Below are positions 26,501-35,215 of a stretch of 64,000 nucleotides of DNA, piece after piece. Position numbers and translations under genes: made by a program. Below the pieces are notes generated by a model. It saw nothing but the letters and a program-made list of their open reading frames with translations, ran no database searches and had not been told where the DNA came from. Each line of letters opens with the position of its first letter. Position 1 is the stretch's first letter. The DNA is from Haliclystus octoradiatus (taxonomy: Eukaryota; Cnidaria; Staurozoa; Stauromedusae; Haliclystidae). The stretch is taken from the NCBI GenBank assembly GCA_916610825.1, contig OU744453.1, positions 13,343,751 to 13,407,750 on the forward strand. The letters are read 5' to 3'.

Positions 26501-27220
26501 GACTTTGTTGAATCTATTTTCGTCAACAGCAGTGATAATTTGAGGGATGGTGACTAGTCGATCGAGCCCACCAATCCTGATTCGAGCTACGTCGTTGCTG
26601 ACCAATCAGGAGAAGGCTCATACTTCACCAATCCTACCAATGTTGGTGAAAATAAATAGTTATTTTGGCCACTTCGCCACCATCGATAGGATTTCTTCGA
26701 GAAAAATAGAAATCATCTAAATCCTATATCAATGTTGGCGAAATTTTTGAACCTCTTCAAAATACGAAAAAATGGAATTCAACATCGGCCAACAAAATCC
26801 TAAAAAGTGAGAATGACCAAATTCAACAAACTCCTATCAATGTTGGTGAAATAAAAATCATTGACCGGGGCTTAACTAAATTTTCTTTTTATTAACTTCC
26901 AGTTAACTAATTAATTTTATTAACTTCCAGTGCCAGTGTGTAAATCGGTTTGTCGAGTAAGCCATGGAGGCTTTGCGACAACAATTCTACCATCAAAAAC
27001 AATCAAAGTGAAGTCATCCATGCATGAGTGCTGTCGAATTTGCTCCCGAATGACAACATCATGCAAATGGTTTTCATATGAGGTTAAGACAACGGCTGAT
27101 GGACGGTATAGATCATACTACTGTAATCTATACAACATTACCATGGAAGACAGTTTTGGAATTAAAATAATCTCGAGTGGCAATTCCATTAAGAATTATA
27201 ATGTGATGTATCAAACCTAA
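23583..27220 (+). CDS. Multi-TSP1 domain protein with C-terminal PAN/apple-like domain, 3' part
   Basis: Five exons with canonical sites: 23583-23726, 24483-24638, 24978-25148, 25788-25958 and 26931-27220. All internal exons are phase 1-1, so each is a movable module. Exons 1 and 2 encode atypical TSP1 units (WDSWEQW and WEPWSTW, with a shared GPLY motif but lacking CSxxCG). Exons 3 and 4 encode classical six-cysteine TSP1 repeats (GGWSNW, CSVSCG). The last exon is a cysteine-rich PAN/apple-like domain ending in TAA. TSP1 and PAN domains are extracellular and bind glycans or proteins, so a secreted or surface adhesion or matrix protein is likely. The 5' end with signal peptide is not seen; it would lie left of the (TTA)n tract or is missing. 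Confidence 0.8.
24978..25148 (+). CDS. TSP1 exon 3 (duplicate of exon 4)
   Basis: This 57-residue phase-1 module carries GGWSNW, CSVSCG and six cysteines. It is nearly identical to the exon at 25788-25958, sharing CSGIDQRNVSCNLQ with both splice positions conserved, which indicates a local exon duplication. Confidence 0.85.
25618..25657. repeat. (GTT)n microsatellite in intron
   Basis: About thirteen TTG/GTT units with one TTC, in the intron between the two duplicated TSP1 exons. Confidence 0.9.
25788..25958 (+). CDS. TSP1 exon 4
   Basis: This has the same length (171 bp) and phase as exon 3. Substitutions are concentrated in the middle (GNGEMTEKRSC against GDGESVEKRSC). A CSVSCG-type motif is retained. 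Confidence 0.85.
26374..26875. mobile_element. PIF/Harbinger-like MITE with TAA duplication
   Basis: The 496-bp body 26377-26872 starts AGCCTCGG and ends CCGGGGCT, flanked by TAA (26374-26376 and 26873-26875). Inverted ends match over ~48 bp through CAACATTGATAGGA. Internally the words CCAACATTGATAGGAT recur several times. A 3-bp TWA duplication is the mark of PIF/Harbinger. It lies in the last intron of the TSP1 gene and has no transposase. Confidence 0.75.
26931..27220 (+). CDS. PAN/apple-like terminal exon
   Basis: The acceptor TTAACTTCCAG ends at 26930. The 96-residue domain has cysteines spaced CKSVC, CCRIC, SCKWFSYE and YYCNLY, the CxxF/Y pattern of PAN/apple folds. The AATAAA poly(A) signal (27219-27224) overlaps the TAA stop, and an ATTAAA follows near 27235. 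Confidence 0.7.
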
Positions 27221-27259
27221 TAAACTTATATGCATTAAATATAAATAACGTCAAAGATT

Positions 27260-27388
27260 AGTCGTTGTCTCCGTTACTCAGATTTTCATGCGATAGCGCC
27301 TCATCAAACGGACGGTTTATAAATTGATTAATTAAAGCCGTCTGATGTGCACTTTTGCGTGTCATTGTGAGTAACGGCGACAGCGTCT
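27260..27388. mobile_element. Small palindromic MITE, 129 bp
   Basis: The ends AGTCGTTGTCTCCGTTACTC and, inverted, AGACGCTGTCGCCGTTACTC match over ~21 bp. A possible ATT duplication flanks it. It lies just downstream of the TSP1 gene. Confidence 0.6.
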
Positions 27389-27525
27389 ATTCTTCGACTT
27401 AATATCTGTACTGCTCTGCATATCTGCATCAATCACTCTGCTGATGTTTTGTCACCTGCAGTAAAGTTATTATGAATTAAATAAATACGCACACGTGTCA
27501 TATACGTACACACTTTATTACGTGT

Positions 27526-27682
27526 TGTTATGCGGGTACTTATAGTTATTAAACTAGGAGAGCAGAATAATACGACCAAGCTCGTTCAGATATCAGAATA
27601 GAATCAATGTTACTGTATAAATAACAGGGGTTACAAACAGGGGAGAGGGGAAGCTGATATTGCAATATGCATTAGCATAACA
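27526..27682 (-). repeat. Gypsy 3' LTR
   Basis: A 157-bp terminal repeat with 7-bp inverted ends (TGTTATG/CATAACA). It is the downstream LTR because gag and pol read leftwards. Confidence 0.95.
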
Positions 27683-27765
27683 TACCCCCGCTGATAAAAA
27701 ATCACCGCCCCGGTGATTAACATCTATATTTAAATTTAATAACAGCGTAAAGTAAAAATAGATGA

Positions 27766-30700
27766 TTATAATAAAATATTGTGAATAAGTATTGCTTCGA
27801 TTGGGTAATAGCCATCCGGTAATTTTTCGTTCAGATCATCCGATTGAAATTCACTACGACGATCAATCCAAGGTTCCAGATTATTGACATTAACATCTTG
27901 TGGAGCATATTTATAAACGGTGGACTGTCTGATAACACGATAAAAATTATTACCAAGTGATTCAATTACTTTATATGGTCCATCAAAAGCAGGCAAAAGT
28001 TTTGCAGAAACATTATCAGTACGTTGATGTAATCGTTTTCTAACTAAATCTCCGATGTTAAATAAAACATGACGAACTCGTTTATCAACTTGTTTTTTCA
28101 TAGATTTAGCTGTTAGTTGATTATGATGACGTACAACTGCATGCGCTTTTACTGCAAGTTCAGCAAAATGTGTTGTAGTAAATTGTTCATTTGGATTGAT
28201 GGTGTCTAATTGACTATGAGTCCAAACATCCAATGGCGTATTAGCTTCACGTCCAAATAATGCATAAAACGGTGATACTTGAGTATGTGCATTAGGCGTA
28301 GTATTGTAAGCATAAGCAATGTGAGGTAAAAATTCATTCCACGAAGTATACTCAGGATTACTATAGTGTTTAAGCATATTAATGACGTCAGCATTTCGAC
28401 GCTCCGTCCGTCCATTACAACGTGGATGGTATGGTGCAGTAAATCTTTGAGTAAATTTTAATCTAGTAGCTATAGCATTCATTAAATCATTTCGAAAAGC
28501 ACTACCACGATCAGTTAAAATCTCTTTAGGCATACCATAATGTAAAAATACATGATTAACTAAAAATTTCGCCACAGATGCAGCATCAGTAGATGTAGTA
28601 GCTTTTAACATAGTAAAACGACTAAAATGTTCAATAAAAACTAAAATATGACGATGTCCTTTTGCGCTCGGTGGCGATAGTGGACCAATATGATCTAAAC
28701 TAATCCGATCAAAAGGTTGATCTGCAGATAACGGATTAAGAGTGCCAGATTCGGCAACACGAGGTTTTTTATTAAATTGACAAGTTGGACAAGAGCCAAC
28801 ATAATCTTTAACGTCATAATAAGCTTTAGGCCAATAATATTTATCAACAAGACGTGCCCAGGTTCTTTTTTGACCTAGATGACCAGATGTAGGTATATCA
28901 TGCAATTCTCTTAAAATTGCTGCACGTAAAGTAATAGGTATGTATAATTGTATTCTAGCACCATTATTGGTAATACGATGTACTAAACCTCCAATTATAC
29001 GAAATATCTTAGAGTGATGTATATCTTGTTTGGTAGGTTTAGGAATATTAGATAAATCAATATTACTAGATATAGCTAAATTGTAATTAGTAATTCTGTT
29101 TAAGCTTTCCGTTATAGATAAAATAATCGGATCATCCGATTGCTCTTTGATTAAATTAATATCAACATTTGTTTGATTGGATATAGAAGTAATGCCAACA
29201 TGAATAGTTGATGGATCAATAATATTGGTTGATATTGAATCAGTTGTAAATAACACTTTGTTTATAACGTCGTTTTCATAAATCCTTGATAAAGCATCAG
29301 CGTCATAATTCTCCTTACCAGGTCGATGCACAATCTTCATAAAACCAATATACTCTTGTAAAAGTAAACTCCAACGTACAAGTCGTGACGTAGTATGTTT
29401 AGTGGTGAATAACCAAACTAATGCAGAATGATCTGTTATTACTGTAAAATTTCTACCGCCAATGTATGAACGAAAACGTTCGACGGATTTAATAATTGCT
29501 AATAATTCTTGTTCTGAAACAGTGTAATTTTCTTCATGCTTGGAGAAACGCCCACTATAAAATGAAACAGGACGATCTTTATCACCATATTGTTGTACCA
29601 AAACAGAACCAAACCCAACAGAAGATGCATCACAATGTAAAACAATTGGTAAAGAAGGCTCAAAAGATGCAAGAACTGGTGGTTTACAAAGTGAATTTCT
29701 AAGTGTATCAAATGCATTTTGTTGTTCATCATTCCAATGCCAAGATATATCTTTTCGTAATAATAAATGCAACGGTGTAGCAATTCGAGAATAGTCTTTA
29801 ATGAAACAACGATAATAACCAGTCATACCTAAAAATCGTTGTAAAGCTTTCACTTTTGCAGTACGTTTAGTGTCAATAATAAAGTCAGGACAAGGAATAT
29901 CCAACATAGCTTGAATTTTATCTGGATCAGCGGTAATACCTTTCTCTGATATTCTAAAACCAAGATAATTCACTTCTCTCCTTGCAAAATAACATTTTGA
30001 TAATTTAATTTTCAAACCAGATTTATGTAGCTTTGATAATACTTGAGATATATGATGTAAATGTTCTTCAAAAGTATCAGAATAAATAACAATATCATCA
30101 AGATAAACAGAAACAAAATCACTATCAAGAGGTTTTAATATTTTAGTCATACCTCTTTGGAAAGTAGCTGGTGCATTAGATAAGCCAAATGGTAATACAT
30201 TCCATTCAACATGCATGTCTTCAAATGTAAATGCAGTGAACGGCTTGCTACATTCATCAACCGCAACTTGCCAATAACCGGAAACTAGATCTAACGTTGT
30301 TAACCATTTTTTACCAGCTGCACGTTGTAATAAATTTTCTATTAATGGTATTTGATAAGCATCAGGTATTGTAACTTTATTGATAGGTCGATAGTCAATA
30401 CACATACGTTTAATACCGTCTTTCTTTTTAGCTAATACAACGTTTGCGGAATGCGGACTAACACTGTCTCGCAAAACCTTAGTTTCTAATAATTGTTGTA
30501 TTTCCGAACGAATAAATTTTTTCTCTTCGGACGAATATCTAGTACGTTTATTAAATTTGCATGGGTTGACATTATCGACAACAATCCGATGCTTAATATC
30601 ATTGCATTTACCAATCTGACCATTTACTTCATAAATAGTATCAGAATGTGATTGTAATAAATTTGTAAGTAAATATTGTAAGTCGGTACTAAGACCATCA

Positions 30701-31422
30701 CTTTGAATTTTATTTTGCCAGTGACTATCAGGTAAGTCTATAGGATAAAATTGATCGTCTACTTTAGGACTGAAGTTGTTCTCATCAGCATTAGTAGATA
30801 CAAATAAATTTGGTTCTAATATATTAGAATCAATAACAGTAATTTTATGACTATCTATGGTCGATCTAATTAAACTTTCGATCCTGTAACATGGGATCTT
30901 AAGAGCTTGTAAACCACGCCCTAGAATTAAATAATTATCATCAGGGTTAAATGGTCCCCAGTGACGTCGCACAGATAAAAAATCGTTACCAAGAAGTATA
31001 GTACAATGGAGATCTTTGATAACATGTAATAATAAATCAAAACTAATATTACCAATTGTACATAATAAACGGCAGGTGCCTAGAGTAGTAATAGTCGTAG
31101 TTGAACAATCATTGATCCATGACAGGTTCTTGCGTAAATTTGTATTCACGTCTTTAAATAAATTATGTGCTTTAATAAATTCAAGGGAAACTAATGATAA
31201 CTGAGACCCTTGGTCTAATATGGAAATTATACTTTGATTGTCGTAAATAATTGGAATTTCTAGTCTTGATAAATCCATAACATCAACAAAAACAGCATCA
31301 GAGCGTAATTCGGCATCGTTTGTGTGGCAATAGCCAACTTGTACAACCTGGCAAGGAATATCGATCTTCCCAGGTCTATTAGATAAAATGGTGGATGGCT
31401 GACCTATGCCATTCACCTTCAA
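27766..31422 (-). CDS. pol: Gypsy pol polyprotein: protease, RT, RNase H, integrase
   Basis: Intact 1,218-residue frame. A retropepsin-like protease sits at ~45-160, with D70 in ILDQGSQLSLV and ILLGNDFL near 142-149. Reverse transcriptase is ~310-490 (FGLSNAPATFQ, YLDD at 440-443). RNase H is ~590-715 (LHCDAS, E639, TDHSAL). The integrase zinc finger has H841, H848, C878 and C881. The integrase core has D910, D971 and E1007, with 35 residues between the last two, and the tail carries FDGPYKVIE. It makes cDNA and inserts it. The frame lies -1 relative to gag and overlaps its end by a few bases; the apparent TTG start at 31422 is only a marker, and synthesis by -1 frameshifting from gag is the likely route. 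Oddity: the protease has DQGS rather than the usual D[ST]G[AS]. Confidence 0.95.
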   Translation of the reverse strand: MKVNGIGQPSTILSNRPGKIDIPCQVVQVGYCHTNDAELRSDAVFVDVMDLSRLEIPIIYDNQSIISILDQGSQLSLVSLEFIKAHNLFKDVNTNLRKNLSWINDCSTTTITTLGTCRLLCTIGNISFDLLLHVIKDLHCTILLGNDFLSVRRHWGPFNPDDNYLILGRGLQALKIPCYRIESLIRSTIDSHKITVIDSNILEPNLFVSTNADENNFSPKVDDQFYPIDLPDSHWQNKIQSDGLSTDLQYLLTNLLQSHSDTIYEVNGQIGKCNDIKHRIVVDNVNPCKFNKRTRYSSEEKKFIRSEIQQLLETKVLRDSVSPHSANVVLAKKKDGIKRMCIDYRPINKVTIPDAYQIPLIENLLQRAAGKKWLTTLDLVSGYWQVAVDECSKPFTAFTFEDMHVEWNVLPFGLSNAPATFQRGMTKILKPLDSDFVSVYLDDIVIYSDTFEEHLHHISQVLSKLHKSGLKIKLSKCYFARREVNYLGFRISEKGITADPDKIQAMLDIPCPDFIIDTKRTAKVKALQRFLGMTGYYRCFIKDYSRIATPLHLLLRKDISWHWNDEQQNAFDTLRNSLCKPPVLASFEPSLPIVLHCDASSVGFGSVLVQQYGDKDRPVSFYSGRFSKHEENYTVSEQELLAIIKSVERFRSYIGGRNFTVITDHSALVWLFTTKHTTSRLVRWSLLLQEYIGFMKIVHRPGKENYDADALSRIYENDVINKVLFTTDSISTNIIDPSTIHVGITSISNQTNVDINLIKEQSDDPIILSITESLNRITNYNLAISSNIDLSNIPKPTKQDIHHSKIFRIIGGLVHRITNNGARIQLYIPITLRAAILRELHDIPTSGHLGQKRTWARLVDKYYWPKAYYDVKDYVGSCPTCQFNKKPRVAESGTLNPLSADQPFDRISLDHIGPLSPPSAKGHRHILVFIEHFSRFTMLKATTSTDAASVAKFLVNHVFLHYGMPKEILTDRGSAFRNDLMNAIATRLKFTQRFTAPYHPRCNGRTERRNADVINMLKHYSNPEYTSWNEFLPHIAYAYNTTPNAHTQVSPFYALFGREANTPLDVWTHSQLDTINPNEQFTTTHFAELAVKAHAVVRHHNQLTAKSMKKQVDKRVRHVLFNIGDLVRKRLHQRTDNVSAKLLPAFDGPYKVIESLGNNFYRVIRQSTVYKYAPQDVNVNNLEPWIDRRSEFQSDDLNEKLPDGYYPIEAILIHNILL

Positions 31423-33191
31423 CAGAAATCCGCCTTTGTACCAGTAGTGGCATCTTCTGGACGATCGGTTAATGTAGCTGGCTTCGGTTTTACTTCATCA
31501 AATGGCTTTCCTTCAATCTCTGCTGCAGTCCGACGAATTTCAAAAGCAGCTAAACAATTGTAATTTCGATGACCATACTGATGGCAGGTACTGCAAAACG
31601 GTGGACACCACATATCATTGTCATAGTATTTCCAGCCGTCATTGTACTCAATGTAAGGTCTTTGTTGCTTCTTGTCAACCTTTGGACCATAAAATTTGAT
31701 GTTGGATGAACGCACAGCATATGTTCGACCATTACGGAACGAGTGATGTGCTGATGATGTACTTGGTTTAAACTTTTCGGTTTTGACTGCACCAACTGTA
31801 ACAATTTCTGAAGAGTTATTAGTAAGTGGTATTTTGACAGGATCCGGGCCAGGCTTGAACGAATATGCTTTTGCCACTTTCAACCAACTTTCAGACTTCT
31901 CGGCAATTTTAATTAACATATCAAGCGTGGTTGGAACGACATCGGCCTCTCCAAGAATTAAGGCTTTGACCTCGTCAGCTAAACCCATGAAAATATAATG
32001 GCATTTCCTCTCCTCTGACATCTTAGAGTCAGAACGACGACAAAACTTTAGAACTCGTTCCTTGTGTTGTTGAATTGTATTGTCCATTTGCTTAATGATA
32101 GACAAAATCATAGTAGCTTGGTTTGATAATTTCTTTGGCATAAATTTGTCGATAAATGACGTATGAAATAACGACCAGTTAGAAGTAATTGTGTCTGACA
32201 AGTTGTCAAACCATATGGTAGCTGGTGTATCATTTTTAAGGAGACTATATAAAAGTGCTGGCTTGTCAACGTCAGCAACACGAGTACTTCGGCAGTAATG
32301 TTCAAATTTTTTGAGCCATTCGGCACCGTCTTCTTTAGGGTCAATGAATGTCCCATCTGTGTCAACTTTAATCTCGGTAAAACCACTAAATGTCGAAGGT
32401 GGCTTTAACTTCACAGAGGCATGACCACGCGTGACATCATCCAATTTATTTGTTTTAGCTGTGTAATATTTGGCTTGAGCTCTGTGGTTCTTGCAGCTAG
32501 GACAGGTACAGTCAACGGCATGCACTGAATGTCGAGATGATGAACCAACATGCGAGGCTTCTGAGATTGAACCCGCAGGACTTGAGGGACTTGATTTCAA
32601 CGGTTCTTTCGTGGCTTCTGCGAAGTTGTCACCAGATGTAGCAGCATGTGAAACAATGGTTGGACCACGGAAGTGTTCAAATTGAGCAGCAATATGGCTT
32701 AAAATATAATCAAGCTGTCTTTGATGCGTGGTTTCCTGAGTAGCAATAACGCTTAAAAGACGCTGCTCAAGGCCAATAAATTTTTCATTGAATGATGTGG
32801 TTTGAGCTTTCAAATGTTCCGACAATATCTGGTTAAACCGATTTGTAAACAATTCAAAGGCATTAACAAAGAGATGTCGGACGTGTTCTGGCATTTCCTC
32901 AAGCAAGCTGGGACAGTCAGCATTTTCAGAAACGGACGGCTTAACGTCGCGTTTCCATTCATAACAGCATCTCTTCGTTGAGCGAATATATTCACAATTG
33001 TTTTCTTCGGCCAATTTACGTGCTAAGGTAGCATTGGGATATGGTAAAATCACCTCAAAAATTTCTATATCTGGTGATAATTCCATTAAAATTTTCTGTA
33101 CAGCAGCACGGGATTCAATTATAATCTCCTGGAACATAGTTTCATTGTCTTCACTGTCAACATCGAATCCACTATGAAGTGTCGTATCCAT
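31419..33191 (-). CDS. gag: Gypsy Gag polyprotein
   Basis: Intact 590-residue frame starting with ATG at 33191, about 140 bp inside the 5' LTR. The central part (~280-440) has the retrotransposon Gag capsid pattern (EWLKKFEHYC, FIDKFMP). One zinc knuckle, CSTCHQYGHRNYNC (CX2CX4HX4C), lies near residues 533-546 for RNA packaging. A Ser-rich low-complexity linker is at ~195-225. It forms the particle in which reverse transcription occurs. It ends in TGA at the point where the pol frame begins. Confidence 0.92.
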   Translation of the reverse strand: MDTTLHSGFDVDSEDNETMFQEIIIESRAAVQKILMELSPDIEIFEVILPYPNATLARKLAEENNCEYIRSTKRCCYEWKRDVKPSVSENADCPSLLEEMPEHVRHLFVNAFELFTNRFNQILSEHLKAQTTSFNEKFIGLEQRLLSVIATQETTHQRQLDYILSHIAAQFEHFRGPTIVSHAATSGDNFAEATKEPLKSSPSSPAGSISEASHVGSSSRHSVHAVDCTCPSCKNHRAQAKYYTAKTNKLDDVTRGHASVKLKPPSTFSGFTEIKVDTDGTFIDPKEDGAEWLKKFEHYCRSTRVADVDKPALLYSLLKNDTPATIWFDNLSDTITSNWSLFHTSFIDKFMPKKLSNQATMILSIIKQMDNTIQQHKERVLKFCRRSDSKMSEERKCHYIFMGLADEVKALILGEADVVPTTLDMLIKIAEKSESWLKVAKAYSFKPGPDPVKIPLTNNSSEIVTVGAVKTEKFKPSTSSAHHSFRNGRTYAVRSSNIKFYGPKVDKKQQRPYIEYNDGWKYYDNDMWCPPFCSTCHQYGHRNYNCLAAFEIRRTAAEIEGKPFDEVKPKPATLTDRPEDATTGTKADFC

Positions 33192-33327
33192 AATTGTATT
33201 AAATAAATGATTAGAATATAAACAAAATTAAATTAAAATAAGTGAATTATAATCCAATTAAATAACAAATATAACAACCAAACCATGTATATATATAATA
33301 ACTAAATAATCCGTATCGGGCTCCAAT

Positions 33328-33484
33328 TGTTATGCGGGTACTTATAGTTATTAAACTAGGAGAGCAGAATAATACGACCAAGCTCGTTCAGATATCAGAA
33401 TAGAATCAATGTTACTGTATAAATAACAGGGGTTACAAACAGGGGAGAGGGGAAGCTGATATTGCAATATGCATTAGCATAACA
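33328..33484 (-). repeat. Gypsy 5' LTR
   Basis: Identical to the LTR at 27526-27682. Transcription of the element would start here and run leftwards. At 157 bp it is short for a Gypsy LTR. Confidence 0.95.
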
Positions 33485-33488
33485 GTGT

Positions 33489-33828
33489 CATAATTTGATG
33501 CGCTGTGATCTATATCTTTGGTCGTAAAATCATCTAAGTGAATACACAAGAAATCTATTAATTATGATCAGGCTAAACCTTTTACCAAAACTGCTTGTTT
33601 GTTGGGTGGTTAACATTAAAATATGTAAGGCCTGTAGAGTTCTGAAATTGCTCTAGCCAGAGAATGGCAACGCTAACAATGAGAAATCAAAGTTTAACGT
33701 CAATGAATATAATTATTAATGCAGTGCAGCATTCAAGACTGCTCAATTAACATTCAATCTAAATTATGCTTAACAATGCTATTTAATAACTAGTTATGCT
33801 AATTAATAAAAATACTACATGCCCCAGC
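33489..33828. other. Non-coding sequence
   Basis: No gene or repeat boundary was recognised between the Gypsy element and the MITE at 33829. Confidence 0.4.
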
Positions 33829-34046
33829 CAAATTAATTTTTATTTCTAATGACATTGGTAGACCCGTTGGTAGGATTTGATGAATAATGAGCATTCTTCT
33901 GATTGGTCAACAATGGCGTATCCCGACTCGGGATTGGTGGGTTCGAGTAACTATCACCAACCCTCAAAACAAAATATCACTGATGCTGACGAAAACGAAA
34001 TAAAAAAAATCCTACCGATTTCGTCGAAATAAAAAGTCATTTGGCT
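33829..34046. mobile_element. MITE related to the 26.4 kb element
   Basis: The ends AGCCAAATTAATTTTTATTT and, inverted, AGCCAAATGACTTTTTATTT flank 218 bp. The interior shares CCTACCGAT/GGTAGGATTTG words with the Harbinger-like MITE at 26377-26872. No clean target duplication is visible. Confidence 0.5.
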
Positions 34047-34610
34047 AGCTTAACGTATAACTGGTGCATGTAGTATAAAAGTACAACCAACACTGATGCA
34101 AGAAATAATTAATTGATGACATTTAATTTATTCATTTAATTTATTTCATCGCGTATTTTACTATAGCAACACAAGAACACCCACAGCTACTGCACGGGTA
34201 TATGCTTTACAGCATCAAAAGCAAGGACTATCTAAACCATAGAGTAATATACATATGCATTTATAAATAAAGTAAAGAGTTGATAAATTCAGCTATGCTT
34301 GCAAAATATTTAAAATAATGGAAAAAAGAAAAATATTAGTAATATAGGATCATATTGTTATCTGTAATATTTACAATGTATAACAGGTTTTGATAAAGCA
34401 CAAATAAATCTTGAAAGTTGTATTTTCTATGTCTTCAACTATTACTTGTAAATATCAGACGGTGATCCTTTGACGCGGACACCAAGCACGCATGTTGAAC
34501 TCATTCAAGATGGATCGGCTTTCAACACACCCTATCGCGGGTGAGGGTAACATTATTTATAAGATCTAGACATCATATTGCACTACTAAGTTTGAACCAT
34601 TAGTAGTAAG

Positions 34611-34970
34611 TAATGTAGACAGTGTCACCCTACCGAAGGCACCCGTACCACTCCTATATTTCTAGATGAGTGGCTTTTTTCGCTGAGAACAATGATTTTA
34701 AACGCTCTTTGTTGATCTCAGCCGCGACACTGCAGATCAAGTTCAACAGATTTCATGGCAGATAAGTCTCGATTGTCAATGTGCAACGATGCGCCGCAGC
34801 TACTCACATGCAATTCCCTCTGGACCATTCTACTCCATCCTCAGATGGTACTCATTTGATGTTTCAGATAAAGTCAAGGCTGAGTTGACCTTGGGGGGAT
34901 TTGAACCACGGTCGATCAAATATGATCCGATCTGAAGTTCGGTTGCTCTGCCATCTGAGCTAATCCTCCT
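34611..34970 (-). repeat. SINE family A, copy 3 (full length, minus strand)
   Basis: The tRNA-derived head (TAGCTCAGATGGCAGAGC with GGTTCAAATCC) is at the right side and the 3' end GACACTGTCTAC at the left. It is the best-preserved copy of the tRNA-like part. Confidence 0.88.
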
Positions 34971-35215
34971 TTGAGGATTCATATACCATTCATATACGAT
35001 TACCAGGATTAGTGATATATTGCATGAATAGCAGTGTCTTGAAAGCTATTGGATAAAAGTATAAGATTTTTTCATTAGTGGATCGAATTAGTAATCATAC
35101 GAAAAGAAAAATCGACTACATAAATGTTAAACAATGATATAGATAATATGGAGCCTTCAGGAATATCACGCTTTCCTGTTATTTTTCCAAAAACAAATCC
35201 TGATACGTCATCCGA

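Larger units (their letters stand above)
27522..33488 (-). mobile_element. Complete Gypsy-type LTR retrotransposon
   Basis: LTRs 27526-27682 and 33328-33484 (157 bp each) appear identical base for base, begin TGTTATG and end CATAACA, and are flanked by GTGT (27522-27525, 33485-33488). Between them, on the minus strand, are an intact gag frame and an intact pol frame. Just inside the 5' LTR is a primer-binding-like TGGAGCCCGATACGG (minus strand, 33325 downward), and just before the 3' LTR a purine-rich AGCGGGGGTA. Identical LTRs and two open frames mean a very recent insertion and possibly an active copy. Confidence 0.95.

Noticed and set aside
26168-26605. 145-residue minus-strand frame
   Set aside because: It lies mostly over the Harbinger-like MITE and its repeated motif; no domain is recognised.
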